Positions 34,901 to 44,442 of a DNA stretch of 64,000 nt are shown one piece after another. This stretch comes from CAVSJJ01 sp963728395 (lineage in GTDB: Bacteria; Actinomycetota; Actinomycetes; Actinomycetales; Dermatophilaceae). Both the position numbers and the translations under genes were made by a program. The notes below the pieces were generated by a model. That model was not told the DNA's origin. It saw nothing but the letters and a program-made list of their open reading frames with translations, and ran no database searches. Numbering within the stretch: the first letter of the stretch is position 1; the number at the start of each line of letters is the position of its first letter. The stretch covers positions 62,001 through 126,000 of the forward strand of contig CAVSJJ010000004.1 in assembly GCA_963728395.1 (NCBI GenBank), given 5' to 3'.

Positions 34901-36459
34901 GGCATGACCTCCTTGGGTAGGGAGAACGTGATGGGTTCATCGGTCGTGACGTGCTCGTCGACCCGGCCACCACCGAGCGCCCGGACAGCCTCGACCAACT
35001 CGTCGACGAGGGGCGCCGGAGCCGACGCGCCGGCGCTGACTCCGACGGTGGCCGCGCCACTCAGCCACCTCGGCTCCACCTGGCCGGCATCCTCCACGAG
35101 GTAGGCGGGAGTGCCGCAGCGTCCGGCCACCTCGACGAGACGACGTGAGTTCGAGGAGTTCTCGGAGCCCACGACAAGCACGACGTCCGATCGCTCCGCC
35201 ACCTCGACGAGCGCCTGCTGGCGATTGCTCGTCGCGTAGCAGATGTCATCGGACGGCGGCCCGTGGAGCGAAGGGAAACGCCGTCGGAGGGCGTCCACGA
35301 CGGCGCTGGACTCGTCGACGGCCAGCGTGGTCTGCATGAGATATGACACGCGCGTCGGATCGGGGACCTGGAGGGACTCGACGTCTGCGACGGACTCGAC
35401 GAGCAGGCCCCGGCCCTCGAGCTCCCCGAGAGTGCCCTCCGCCTCCTCGTGGCCGGCATGGCCGACGAGCACCACGGTCTCGCGGCGGCGGTCCTGACGT
35501 CGAGCCTCCGCGTGGACCTTGGCCACGAGCGGGCAGGTTGCATCGATGACCCTCAGGCCCCGCTCCTGGGCCTGGCGCCTGACCGCCGGTGACACGCCGT
35601 GTGCAGAGAGCACCACGACGGCACCCTGGGGGACCTCGTCGAGCTCGGCGACGAAGATCGCGCCACGCCGACGCAGGTCCTCGACGACGTGGACGTTGTG
35701 CACGATCTGCTTGCGCACATAGACCGGGGAGCCATGGAGGTCGAGGGCACGCTCGACGATGTCGATAGCGCGTTCGACGCCGGCGCAGAAGGACCTGGGC
35801 GAAGCCAACAGGACGTCATGGCGTCCGAGGGCGGCGGCCCACTCCTGCAGGGCCAGGCCGACGGTGGCCAGCTCGGCGAGGGCGCGTGCGCCCCGGACGG
35901 GCAGGTCGGGCCGGACCATCGGGTGACCTGGAGCGTCGACGACGACCCGAGCGACGGCCCGGACCCGGTCGGCGCCGGCCCGGATGAGTGGCGCGGACTC
36001 GAGGTCGACGGCGATGGTGCCGTCTCGCGCCAGGTCGGCCATCGTTGCCGCGTCGGCGACGGACGACACGGTGCTCATCCGGCCGAGATGGACCCGGAGC
36101 CCGCGGCGGCGCAGCGCCGCGGCGAGCAAGGGGGCCGTGGGGCAGCGCATCGGTGGTCCGTCAGTGCGCGAGTCGACGACCTCGGTGGCGACGACCACGT
36201 CGCCGGGCAGGATTCCGTCCACGGTCGCACCCGCCACGCCGGACACGGCGAGTGCGCGGGCAGGGCTGGCCGCGATCGCTTCCGCTCGCTCGAGCGAGCG
36301 GGCACCGTAGCCGGTACGTTCGACGAGCGCCGAGGGAACCGAGCGCCGCAGCGCCTGCGCCTCGACCCACATCGGTGCACAGACGAGCAGCGAGGTGTCG
36401 GAGCCGGCGCGGTGGCGGCCGCGAGGACGGCCGTGGCGTCTGGTTGACGTGAGACTCAT
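34897..36459 (-). CDS. hpnG-ispH: Fusion of a HpnG-like nucleoside phosphorylase and IspH (HMBPP reductase)
   Basis: 520 aa. Residues 1 to about 210 form a phosphorylase-type domain like HpnG (SGVAGATVDGILPGDVVVATEV), which removes adenine from adenosylhopane. From about 215 to the end it is IspH, the [4Fe-4S] enzyme making IPP and DMAPP: LASPRSFCAGVERA (Cys near 223), DATCPLVAKVH, ICYATSNRQQA and GSENSSNSRRLVEVA, so all three cluster cysteines are present. The two activities act at opposite ends of the pathway, MEP supply and hopanoid side-chain processing. ATGA overlaps on both sides couple it to shc and hpnH. Confidence 0.88.
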   Translation of the reverse strand: MSLTSTRRHGRPRGRHRAGSDTSLLVCAPMWVEAQALRRSVPSALVERTGYGARSLERAEAIAASPARALAVSGVAGATVDGILPGDVVVATEVVDSRTDGPPMRCPTAPLLAAALRRRGLRVHLGRMSTVSSVADAATMADLARDGTIAVDLESAPLIRAGADRVRAVARVVVDAPGHPMVRPDLPVRGARALAELATVGLALQEWAAALGRHDVLLASPRSFCAGVERAIDIVERALDLHGSPVYVRKQIVHNVHVVEDLRRRGAIFVAELDEVPQGAVVVLSAHGVSPAVRRQAQERGLRVIDATCPLVAKVHAEARRQDRRRETVVLVGHAGHEEAEGTLGELEGRGLLVESVADVESLQVPDPTRVSYLMQTTLAVDESSAVVDALRRRFPSLHGPPSDDICYATSNRQQALVEVAERSDVVLVVGSENSSNSRRLVEVAGRCGTPAYLVEDAGQVEPRWLSGAATVGVSAGASAPAPLVDELVEAVRALGGGRVDEHVTTDEPITFSLPKEVMP

Positions 36460-38360
36460 GGGCTCTCCTGCCTTGCTTCGCTCCCCAGGTGGCGAGCGAG
36501 GGCCATCGTGGGAAAGACGTCCCGGTACAGGTGGTAGCGGATGTAGAAGTCGCCCGGGAATCCGGTCCCGGTGAACTCCGGCTCGTCCCAGGCCCCGTCC
36601 TCGCGCTGTGACGACACGAGCCAGGAGACCCCGCGTCGCGCGGCCTCGGCCGGCGCCCCCGGCTCGGGTCCGGTCGCGAGAAGGGCCAGGAGCGCCCAGC
36701 CGGTCTGCGACGGGGTCGATCTCCCGGCGCCCACCCAGGCCGGGTCGTCGTAGGAGCGAAGGTCCTCGCCCCAACCGCCGTCGACGTTCTGGTGGCTCAG
36801 CAGCCAGGCCACGGCGCGCCGCACCGCGGGATCGGACGGAGCGGCGCCGGCGGCCACGAGCGCCGGCACCGCGGCCCCGGTGCCGTAGACGTGGTTGGCG
36901 CCCCAGCGGCCGAACCACGAGCCGTCGGGCTCCTGGGCCTGCCGCAGCCACGCGACACCGGCCGCCCGGGCGGCCGGCTCGACGTCGAGGACGGCCAGCA
37001 TCTCGACGACGTGGGCGGTGACGTCGGCCGAGGGCGGATCGGTGACGGCGCCGAAGTCGCAGAACGGCAGGCGGGCGACCAGCCGGCTCGTGTTGTCGGC
37101 GTCGAACGCGGCCCATCCGCCGTCACCGGACTGCATTCCGCAGACCCAGGCGACACCGCGCCGGACCGCCTCCTCCGCCATGCCGACGTCGCGTAGGGCG
37201 ATGACCACCTCGGCGGTGTCGTCGATGTCGGGGTAGCCGTCGTTGGCGAACTCGAAGGCCCAGCCTCCCGGCTCGAGGTGGGGGCGGCGCACGGACCAGT
37301 CGCCCCTGGTCCGGATCTCCTCCTCCACGAGCCATCGGATGGCCCTGGCGACCTGCGGCTGGTCCTGCTCAACGCCGGCATCGCGCAGGGCGATGACGGC
37401 GAGGGCGGTGTCCCACACCGGGGACTGGCATGCCTCGAGACGCCGGACCGGCCCGTCCGGCCCGTCCTCCCGGATGGCGAAGCCCTCGATCCCCTCGAGG
37501 GCCCGGCGCAGAACGGGGTGGTCCAGCGGATAGCCCACCGCGTGGAGGGCGAGGATCGAGTAGACCCACGGCGGCTGGATGCCGCCCCAACTGCCGTCCG
37601 CCTCCTGACGCCTGAGGATCCACTCCGCCGACCGGGCGATCGCCGCCCGGCGCAGGGCGTTGGGCCGACGCCGGTGGTAGCGACGCAGGATGCGGTCGGC
37701 CCGGTCGATGACACCACCGCCGCTCGTCCGGCCTGCCGTCGGCGCAGGGTCCACGTGCAGCGCGTCGAGCGAGACCTCGAGTGGCCGGCATACCCGCAGG
37801 GCACTGACGATCGTCAGCGGGACGATGGTCTGGCGGGCCCAACATCCCCAGTCGTAGATGTTGAGCGGCGCCCGCCTGGGCAGCCAGATCATCTCGGGCG
37901 GCAGGGCGGGGAGGTCGTCCCAGGACCAGTGGCCGAGGACGGCGAGCCAGATACGGGTGAACACGCGGGTCGCGGCGAGACCACCCTGCGCTCGGACGAA
38001 GCCGGCCGCAGACCGCAGATGCGGCTGCGACGGGTCGTCCCCGGCGAGCAGGAGGGCGACGTAGGCCTCGACCGTCGTCGACAGGTCCCCCGGCCCGCCG
38101 TGGAACGTCGCCCACGTCCCGTCCGCATGCTGCTGGCTCCTGATCCACCGGGCGGCGGCGTCCGTCGTCCGGTGGTCGCCCAGGCCGAGCACGTGGCGCA
38201 GGAAGAGGTCCTCCGCGTCCATCGTCACATTGGTCTCGAGCTCACCCTTCCACCACCCCTGCGGGTCCTGCAGGCGAAGCAGCCGCGCCACGGCGCGCTC
38301 CAGTGCCGACGCGGCGTCGGCCGCTGCCCGCGTGTCCGGCTCCCGTTCGGCCAGCGTCAT
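36456..38360 (-). CDS. shc: Squalene-hopene cyclase
   Basis: 634 aa, the family's usual length. Cyclises squalene to hopene/hopanol at the membrane. The catalytic acid motif is YPDIDDTAEV (near residue 378, DxDDTA), and many QW repeats are visible, for example QDPQGWWKGE near the start, and repeated QxxDGSW/G stretches (QEADGSWGG, QEPDGSWFG, QNVDGGWGE, QREDGAWDE). The start MTLAEREP overlaps the idsA stop by ATGA. Confidence 0.96.
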   Translation of the reverse strand: MTLAEREPDTRAAADAASALERAVARLLRLQDPQGWWKGELETNVTMDAEDLFLRHVLGLGDHRTTDAAARWIRSQQHADGTWATFHGGPGDLSTTVEAYVALLLAGDDPSQPHLRSAAGFVRAQGGLAATRVFTRIWLAVLGHWSWDDLPALPPEMIWLPRRAPLNIYDWGCWARQTIVPLTIVSALRVCRPLEVSLDALHVDPAPTAGRTSGGGVIDRADRILRRYHRRRPNALRRAAIARSAEWILRRQEADGSWGGIQPPWVYSILALHAVGYPLDHPVLRRALEGIEGFAIREDGPDGPVRRLEACQSPVWDTALAVIALRDAGVEQDQPQVARAIRWLVEEEIRTRGDWSVRRPHLEPGGWAFEFANDGYPDIDDTAEVVIALRDVGMAEEAVRRGVAWVCGMQSGDGGWAAFDADNTSRLVARLPFCDFGAVTDPPSADVTAHVVEMLAVLDVEPAARAAGVAWLRQAQEPDGSWFGRWGANHVYGTGAAVPALVAAGAAPSDPAVRRAVAWLLSHQNVDGGWGEDLRSYDDPAWVGAGRSTPSQTGWALLALLATGPEPGAPAEAARRGVSWLVSSQREDGAWDEPEFTGTGFPGDFYIRYHLYRDVFPTMALARHLGSEARQESP

Positions 38361-39391
38361 CGGTCCCGTCCCGTCACGTAGTCGGCCAGGGCCCGCAACG
38401 CCGCCGTGTCCTCCTCGTGGGCGTCGAGCAGGTCGAGGCAGTGCCGGGCCGCCAGGACCTCCGCGTGCGCACGCTGCTCCGCCCACGCGCGGCCACCGGC
38501 GTCCTCGACGAGCCGGGCGACGCCGGGCAGCTCCTCAGGGGCGAACGGGTCGGGACGCCGGAAGCAGTCGCGCAGCCGCTCGCCCGCCCCGGTGCCCGAA
38601 CCCAGCGCGGCAAGAACGGGCAGCGACTTCTTGCGCCTGCGAAGATCTGACATCGCCGGCTTCCCCGTCACCTCGGGGCGCCCCCAGATGCCGAGGACGT
38701 CGTCGACGATCTGGAACGCGGTGCCCAGATGGGATCCGAAGCCTGCGAGGTGTTCCACCTGCTCGGCCCGGGCGGAGACCGAGAGAGCGCCGATGGCTCC
38801 CGCGCAGCGCAGCAGCGCCGAGGTCTTGCCGCGGGCCATGTCCAGGCCCTCGCTCAGCGTCACGTCGACCCGCCGCTCGAAGTCCAGGTCGCTGCTCTGG
38901 CCCGAGATCAGCTCGCCGACGGCCTCGACGAGGCAGGCGGCGGTGTCCGCGGCGATCCGGCCCGGCCCGTGCTCGGTCGTGAGGAGGACATCGAGGGCCA
39001 GGACGAGGAGGGCGTCGCCGGCGAGGACGCCGGTCGGTGTCCCGTACTCGGCCCACACGGTCGGCTGGTGCCGGCGCCGCACGTCGCCATCCATGATGTC
39101 GTCGTGGATGAGGGAGAAGTTGTGGACCAGCTCGACGGCCACGGCCGCCGGCACGGCCTGGACCGGGTCACCGTGGCAGGCCCGTGCGCCGAGCAGGACG
39201 AGCGCCTGCCGTAGTCCCTTCCCCGAGTTCCCGTCCACCGGCGCTCCCTCCGGGTCGGCCCATCCGAAGTGGTAGCGGCACGCGCGGGCCATGGACGGCT
39301 CGAGGCTTCCGATGGCCTTCTCGAGGGCGGGTCGCACCAGTTGCTGCGATGAGGTCACGGCATCAAGGAGAACCGGAGGCATTGTCGTCAT
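38357..39391 (-). CDS. Polyprenyl diphosphate synthase (probable farnesyl diphosphate synthase)
   Basis: 344 aa. First aspartate-rich motif in LIHDDIMDGD and a second in IVDDVLGIWG; ends with LRRRKKSLPVLAAL, typical of actinobacterial all-trans prenyl synthases. It builds the C15 diphosphate needed by HpnD and HpnC for squalene formation. Chain length cannot be read with certainty, but operon position (between hpnE and shc) makes FPP the natural product. ATGA overlaps on both sides. Confidence 0.9.
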   Translation of the reverse strand: MTTMPPVLLDAVTSSQQLVRPALEKAIGSLEPSMARACRYHFGWADPEGAPVDGNSGKGLRQALVLLGARACHGDPVQAVPAAVAVELVHNFSLIHDDIMDGDVRRRHQPTVWAEYGTPTGVLAGDALLVLALDVLLTTEHGPGRIAADTAACLVEAVGELISGQSSDLDFERRVDVTLSEGLDMARGKTSALLRCAGAIGALSVSARAEQVEHLAGFGSHLGTAFQIVDDVLGIWGRPEVTGKPAMSDLRRRKKSLPVLAALGSGTGAGERLRDCFRRPDPFAPEELPGVARLVEDAGGRAWAEQRAHAEVLAARHCLDLLDAHEEDTAALRALADYVTGRDR

Positions 39392-40848
39392 GCGGAGTTC
39401 CTTCCCGAGGCGCTCGACTGTTCAGACCGACGGACCGAAGGAAGCGCTGGAACCGGACCGCGCCCCGACGCCGGCTCGGCCGAGGCGAGCTGGCGCCGCA
39501 GCTCGTCGGCGGCGGCCTCGCCACTGCGGACTGCGCCCTCGATCGTGTCCGGCCACCCGGTGTCGGTCCACGCACCGGCGAGCGTGAGTCCGGCCACCCG
39601 CGTGCGCGCCCCCGGCCGCAGGCGCGCCGACCCGGGCGTCTGCCGGAAGGTCGCCCGCCTCTCGCGGGTCACGACGAAGTCGAGGACCTGCGCGTCGCGC
39701 ATGCCGGGGAGCAGATCCTCCAGGGCCGGCAGGAGCCGTCGACGGATCTGGGCCGTCGGCAGGTCGAGCCACTCCTCGGCCGCCGAGATCGGCATGCTGA
39801 GGGTTTGCTCCGTGCGGCGGGCGTCGGGGCCCGTGGACGGCGGCGAGGGGTGTCGGTCCCCGTCGAAGACGAAGGCGATGGGCGAGCCCACCGCGGCGAG
39901 GAAGGGCTCGACCAGGACCCGGCGATCCAGTCGCAGATAGGCGTTGACGATGGGGCTCGAGCCGAGCCGATCGGGTCGGGCCTGGTCCGCGACCGCGGTG
40001 GCCGGGAGCAGTTCAGCGGCCGCCTGGTTCGGCACTGCGAGGACCACGCCGTCGTAGTGCGCCGAGCCGCTGTCGGTCGCGACGACGAGCCCCTGCCCGG
40101 AGTCGCGGATCGCACGGACGGGGGTGCCGATCCGCACCGCGACCCCCATTCGGGCCAACTGCCGATGGGCGGGCTCGACATGGACCTCGTCGAGCGAGCG
40201 GGTGAGCACGCCGATCCGCGAGGACGAACGAGCGCCGACGAAGGTGGTACGGATGACCATCGCCGCGAGCGCCAGGGACGCCTCGTCCGGGTCGAGGTTG
40301 AGGGCAGCCGTGCAGATCAGGCCCCACAGTGCCTCGAGCTCGGCCGCTCCTTGGCCGTTGCGACGCAGCCAGGCGCCGAAGGACTCCGCGTCGACCGCCG
40401 GGTCCCGCTGGTCCAGCCGAGCAAGTCGTGCCGCCGCCAGGACCGCCCGCACCCTCGCACCCGGAGGCAACAGGTCATAGCGGAGGATCGCCGATACTGC
40501 GTGAGCCGGGGCGGGCAGTCGTCCGGCCCGCAGCATCGCACGTCGCCCGTTCGGCGCCGCCACCGGAATCCGCAGGTGCGGCTGGAAGTGGACGAGACCC
40601 TCCGTGCCCAGCCGCCGCAGAAGGGCCAGGTACCGGGTGTAGCAGCCCAGAACGATGTGGGTGCCGTTGTCCACCGGAGCCGGGAAGCCGTCCCGGCCGA
40701 AGGAGTAGGTTGCCCCGCCCAGGCGCTTGCGCGCCTCCAACAGCGTCACGTCGTGGCCCGCTCGCGCGATCGAGTCGGCGGCCGTCAGCCCGGCCAGGCC
40801 ACCCCCCACGACGGCGACCCGGGCGGGCGATGCGGTGCGTGCGCTCAC
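39388..40848 (-). CDS. hpnE: Hydroxysqualene dehydroxylase HpnE
   Basis: 486 aa from GTG at 40848 (GTGA overlap with hpnD). FAD-dependent amine-oxidase-fold protein: VAVVGGGLAGLTAAD at the N-terminus, EARKRLGGATYSF after the first sheet, and the C-terminal FAD segment LAGAWTDTGWPDTIEGAVRSG. HpnE reduces hydroxysqualene to squalene, completing the HpnC/D/E route used by bacteria instead of squalene synthase. Confidence 0.93.
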   Translation of the reverse strand: MSARTASPARVAVVGGGLAGLTAADSIARAGHDVTLLEARKRLGGATYSFGRDGFPAPVDNGTHIVLGCYTRYLALLRRLGTEGLVHFQPHLRIPVAAPNGRRAMLRAGRLPAPAHAVSAILRYDLLPPGARVRAVLAAARLARLDQRDPAVDAESFGAWLRRNGQGAAELEALWGLICTAALNLDPDEASLALAAMVIRTTFVGARSSSRIGVLTRSLDEVHVEPAHRQLARMGVAVRIGTPVRAIRDSGQGLVVATDSGSAHYDGVVLAVPNQAAAELLPATAVADQARPDRLGSSPIVNAYLRLDRRVLVEPFLAAVGSPIAFVFDGDRHPSPPSTGPDARRTEQTLSMPISAAEEWLDLPTAQIRRRLLPALEDLLPGMRDAQVLDFVVTRERRATFRQTPGSARLRPGARTRVAGLTLAGAWTDTGWPDTIEGAVRSGEAAADELRRQLASAEPASGRGPVPALPSVRRSEQSSASGRNSA

Positions 40849-41717
40849 GGCGCGCCTCCCGCGACCGACCGCGCCACCACGCCCAGCTTGGCCCGCAGCG
40901 GGACCGACGTGCGTCCGCCGATGACCCGCACCGGGTCGGACTCGATGAGGTGGAGCAGGCGCAGGTAGACACCGGCCAGCGCCGAGCAGGACGCCGCGCT
41001 GCGCCGGTCGAGCAACGGCAGCAGCGCGAGCCCGCGCTCGTACCACTGACGGGCCCGCCTGGACTCGAAGGCCACGAGCCGGGCCAGGTCCGCCGGGGGA
41101 TCGGTGAAGCGGCCGTTCGCATCCAGCTCGAAGCGACACCCGAAGCGAGCCCGGTCCTCGGCGGGGAGGTAGACCCGGCCCTGCTGCGCATCCTCGAGCA
41201 CGTCCCTGAGGATGTTGGTCAGCTGGAGGGCGACCCCGAGCGCATCGGCCAGCGGGCGGGCGCGGTCCGGGTCCGACGTCCCGAAGACATCGAGAGACAG
41301 TCGCCCGACGGATCCGGCCACCTTGCGGCAGTAGTCGTACAGCTCCTCCACGCCGTCGTACCGGCGCTCCATCACGTCGTCGCGGCAGCCGTCGATGAGC
41401 TCGGCGAACGGAGCGAGGTCGAGGCCGTGACGCGTGGCGTCGTCGAGGGCGACGAGGACGGGATCGCCCGTCGCTGCGGGCGACCCGGTGATCTCGCGCT
41501 CGGCGACGTCGAGTGCCGCGAGCTTCTCCGGCACGGGCAGCTCCCCGTCCCCGATGTCGTCGATCCGGCGGGCGAAGGCGTAGACGGCACTGAGCATCCG
41601 CCGCTTGGGGGTCGAGAGCAGCCTGATCCCGTAGGCGAAGTTGCGCGCCTCGGCCCAGGTGATCCGTTCGCAGGTGCGGTAGGCGTCGTCGATCTCAGAG
41701 CGGGAGACGGTCCTCAC
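40845..41717 (-). CDS. hpnD: Presqualene diphosphate synthase HpnD
   Basis: 290 aa from GTG at 41717, overlapping the hpnC stop (GTGA). Squalene/phytoene-synthase fold with the two aspartate-rich motifs (FARRIDDIGD and NILRDVLEDA), and a full set of fold helices. It condenses two FPP into presqualene diphosphate. HpnC, E, the prenyl synthase and the cyclase flank it, so hopanoid rather than carotenoid synthesis is the job. Confidence 0.93.
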   Translation of the reverse strand: MRTVSRSEIDDAYRTCERITWAEARNFAYGIRLLSTPKRRMLSAVYAFARRIDDIGDGELPVPEKLAALDVAEREITGSPAATGDPVLVALDDATRHGLDLAPFAELIDGCRDDVMERRYDGVEELYDYCRKVAGSVGRLSLDVFGTSDPDRARPLADALGVALQLTNILRDVLEDAQQGRVYLPAEDRARFGCRFELDANGRFTDPPADLARLVAFESRRARQWYERGLALLPLLDRRSAASCSALAGVYLRLLHLIESDPVRVIGGRTSVPLRAKLGVVARSVAGGAP

Positions 41718-42592
41718 GCCAGTCCTCCTCGGGTGTACACCCCTGCCGTGGCCCGAACGACATCGCTGCGCCGAGGCGCCACCGGATGCTGGAGCGGATC
41801 CCACCCGGCTCGCCGCAGGGCCGCCGCCGCTGCGGCGCCCCCACCGACGTATGCCGCAACGACGAGCCGGCTCCACCCGCGCAGCGCGCCCACGAGCACC
41901 GACCCGCGGCGCAGCAGGTCGAGCGCCCACGCGGTCTCCTCCGCGATGAGGGCACGGACCGCGGCGTTCGCCCTGTCGGCCAGCAGGTCGGCGCGCGAGA
42001 CCCCACCGTCTCGGCGATCATCGGCGGGCAGGTAGAAGCGCCCCCGGGCGGCGTCCTCGCGCACGTCCTGGAGATGCTCGATGATCTGCAGCGCAGAGCA
42101 GACGTCATCGCTGGCGCGCAGCTGGCTCGGGGTGGCATCGACGTGGAACACCGCGAGGACCAGCCGCCCGACGGGGTTGGCCGACATCGCGCAGTAGGCG
42201 AGCAGATCCTCCCGGGTGACGTACTCGCGGCGGACCTGGTCGACGACGTTGGCGCGCACGAGCGCCTCGAAGCAGTCGATCGGTGGATGGCACCGGGCGA
42301 AGAGATCGGTGAGCCCGGCCAGCGGGGAGAGGTGGACCTGATCGCCGCGCTGGGCCCGAGCGAGATCCGCCAGCGCCAGGTCGAGGTCGCGGAGCACGTG
42401 GGTCAGGGCGCGTGGACCATCCCGACCCGGCTCGTCGCCCATGTCATCGACGAGGCGGGCGAAGGAGTAGATGGCAAGCAGGTCCTCTCGGTACGTGCGA
42501 GGAAGGGTGCGCAGTGCCACGGGGAAGTTCTCGGTGGCCACGACGTCGAGCGGTGGCCTGTTCACGGGCGCGGACGAGTCGACGAGGCTCAT
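41714..42592 (-). CDS. hpnC: Hydroxysqualene synthase HpnC
   Basis: 292 aa, a second squalene/phytoene-synthase-fold protein in tandem with HpnD. Opening ENFPVALRTLPRTYREDLLAIYSFARLVDDMGDE (shown in part: motif LVDDMGD) and the second motif LQDVREDAARGRFYLP are typical of HpnC. It converts presqualene diphosphate to hydroxysqualene. Two bases separate its start from the dxs stop, so the whole block is one transcript. Confidence 0.93.
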   Translation of the reverse strand: MSLVDSSAPVNRPPLDVVATENFPVALRTLPRTYREDLLAIYSFARLVDDMGDEPGRDGPRALTHVLRDLDLALADLARAQRGDQVHLSPLAGLTDLFARCHPPIDCFEALVRANVVDQVRREYVTREDLLAYCAMSANPVGRLVLAVFHVDATPSQLRASDDVCSALQIIEHLQDVREDAARGRFYLPADDRRDGGVSRADLLADRANAAVRALIAEETAWALDLLRRGSVLVGALRGWSRLVVAAYVGGGAAAAAALRRAGWDPLQHPVAPRRSDVVRATAGVYTRGGLA

Positions 42593-42594
42593 CG

Positions 42595-44442
42595 TCAGCG
42601 TCCCCCCATCGCGACGGGCCAGACGGTGCGACCCACCTGGTCGAGGGCCGGCGCCCGTCGCGTTCGCGGCATCCCCTCCTCGCACAGCAACGACGACATC
42701 CGGCGCGCCAGGCCCCTGACATCGAGGCCGTGCTCGGCGAGGATGTCAGCGCGGCGTCCGTGCGCGAGGTACCCCTTCGGAAGCCCGGCGTGCCGAACCG
42801 GCGTGTCCACGCCGCTGCGGGACAGGGCGCTCGTCAGCCCGCTCCCGATCCCGCCGTCGGCGATCCCGTCCTCAACGGTCAGGACGAGGCAGGACGCCGC
42901 GGCGATCTGGGTGAGTGCGTCCGGCAGTGGCCAAGCCCATACGGGGTCGATGACGCAGATGCTCCGACCCGTCACGTGGTGAGCGAGGTCGGCGGCCTCG
43001 AGAGCGGGAGCGGCCAGCGCGCCCACGGCCAGGACTGTCAGGTCCGGCCCGTCACCCCCGTCGCGGAGAACGTCCATGCCGCCGATCTCGTCGACGGCGG
43101 GGATGTCGTCGCCCACCTGCCCGGTGGGGAACCGGATCGCCGCGGGACCCGACCGGCGCAGCGCCTCGCCGAGGGCCGCCTCCAGGCGGGCCCGGTCGCG
43201 CGGCGCCGCGATGGACATCCCCGGCACGACGCGGAGGACGGCCAGGTCCCACATGCCGTGGTGGCTGGCTCCGTCCGGACCGGTCACCCCGGAGCGATCG
43301 AGGACGAGGGTCACGGGAAGCTCGTGCAGGCCGACGTCCATGAGGACCTGGTCGAAGGCGCGGCCGATGAAGGTGGAGTACACCGCGACGACCGGATGCA
43401 GACCGGACATGGCCATGCCGGCCGCCGCGACGACGGCGTGCTGCTCGGCGATGCCGACGTCCACGACGCGGTCCGCTCGCCAGGCGGAGAGCGGGCCGAG
43501 CCCGGTCGGCTCGGGCATGGCGGCGGTCACCGCGACGACGTCCTCCCGCTCCTGCGCCTGCGCCACCAGGGCCTCGGCGAAGGCGGCGGTCCAGGTCTGG
43601 CTGGAGCCGGGCAGCCTCTCTCCCTGCGCATCAAGGCCCCGCACGGTGTGGTGTCGGTCGACGTCGTCGCGTTCGGAGGGAGGATGTCCCGCACCCTTGC
43701 GGGTGACGCAGTGGATCACCGTCGTTCGCCCTTGCCTCTTCGCCGCTCGCAGTGCGGCCTCGACGGCGCGACGGTCATGGCCGTCGACCGGACCGACGTA
43801 GGACAGTCCCAGGGACTCGAACACGGTCCGCGGGCGCTCCCCTGGCCCCTCGTCGGTCCACCACGTCCTGAGCTCGGCGAGATGGTTCGCCAGGCCGCCC
43901 ACCGTCGGCGCGTACGAGCGCCCGTTGTCGTTCAGCACGATGACGACGGGCCGGTCCGGTGCCGCCGCGAGGTTGTTGAGCGCCTCCCAGCACATGCCCC
44001 CGGTCATGGCGCCGTCGCCGACCACGGCGACGACCCACTCGTCGCCGTGCGTCGCCTGCACTGCCCGGGCCATCCCGTCGGCATACGACAGGGCCGTCGA
44101 GGCATGGGAGTTCTCGACGAGGTCGTGTGGGGACTCCGAGCGCCGTGGGTAGCCGGACAGGCCGCCCGCCTGGCGAAGGGTGCGCAGCTCCCGGGCGCGG
44201 CCGGTGAGCATCTTGTGCACATAGGCCTGGTGACCCGTGTCGAACAGCACCCGGTCGTGCGTGGAGTCGAAGACCCGGTGCAGCGCCATCGTGATCTCGA
44301 CGACGCCGAGGTTGGGGCCGAGATGGCCCCCGGTCACCCCGACCGTCTCGACGAGCAGGCGCCTCAGCTCGTCGGCCAGGTCGTCCAAGGACGACGGCTC
44401 CATGCTCGCCAGGGCAGTGGGCAGATCAAGCGACTCGAGCAC
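42595..44442 (-). CDS. dxs: 1-deoxy-D-xylulose-5-phosphate synthase
   Basis: 615 aa. First and rate-setting enzyme of the MEP isoprenoid pathway; thiamine-diphosphate dependent. Visible: FDTGHQAYVHKMLTGR, the TPP/Mg site GDGAMTGGMCWEALNN, the transketolase central domain with DRSGVTGPDGASHHG, and IAEQHAV with the catalytic Glu. It is probably a second dxs dedicated to hopanoid flux, since a housekeeping copy is expected elsewhere (inference). First gene of the hopanoid operon. Confidence 0.95.
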   Translation of the reverse strand: MLESLDLPTALASMEPSSLDDLADELRRLLVETVGVTGGHLGPNLGVVEITMALHRVFDSTHDRVLFDTGHQAYVHKMLTGRARELRTLRQAGGLSGYPRRSESPHDLVENSHASTALSYADGMARAVQATHGDEWVVAVVGDGAMTGGMCWEALNNLAAAPDRPVVIVLNDNGRSYAPTVGGLANHLAELRTWWTDEGPGERPRTVFESLGLSYVGPVDGHDRRAVEAALRAAKRQGRTTVIHCVTRKGAGHPPSERDDVDRHHTVRGLDAQGERLPGSSQTWTAAFAEALVAQAQEREDVVAVTAAMPEPTGLGPLSAWRADRVVDVGIAEQHAVVAAAGMAMSGLHPVVAVYSTFIGRAFDQVLMDVGLHELPVTLVLDRSGVTGPDGASHHGMWDLAVLRVVPGMSIAAPRDRARLEAALGEALRRSGPAAIRFPTGQVGDDIPAVDEIGGMDVLRDGGDGPDLTVLAVGALAAPALEAADLAHHVTGRSICVIDPVWAWPLPDALTQIAAASCLVLTVEDGIADGGIGSGLTSALSRSGVDTPVRHAGLPKGYLAHGRRADILAEHGLDVRGLARRMSSLLCEEGMPRTRRAPALDQVGRTVWPVAMGGR

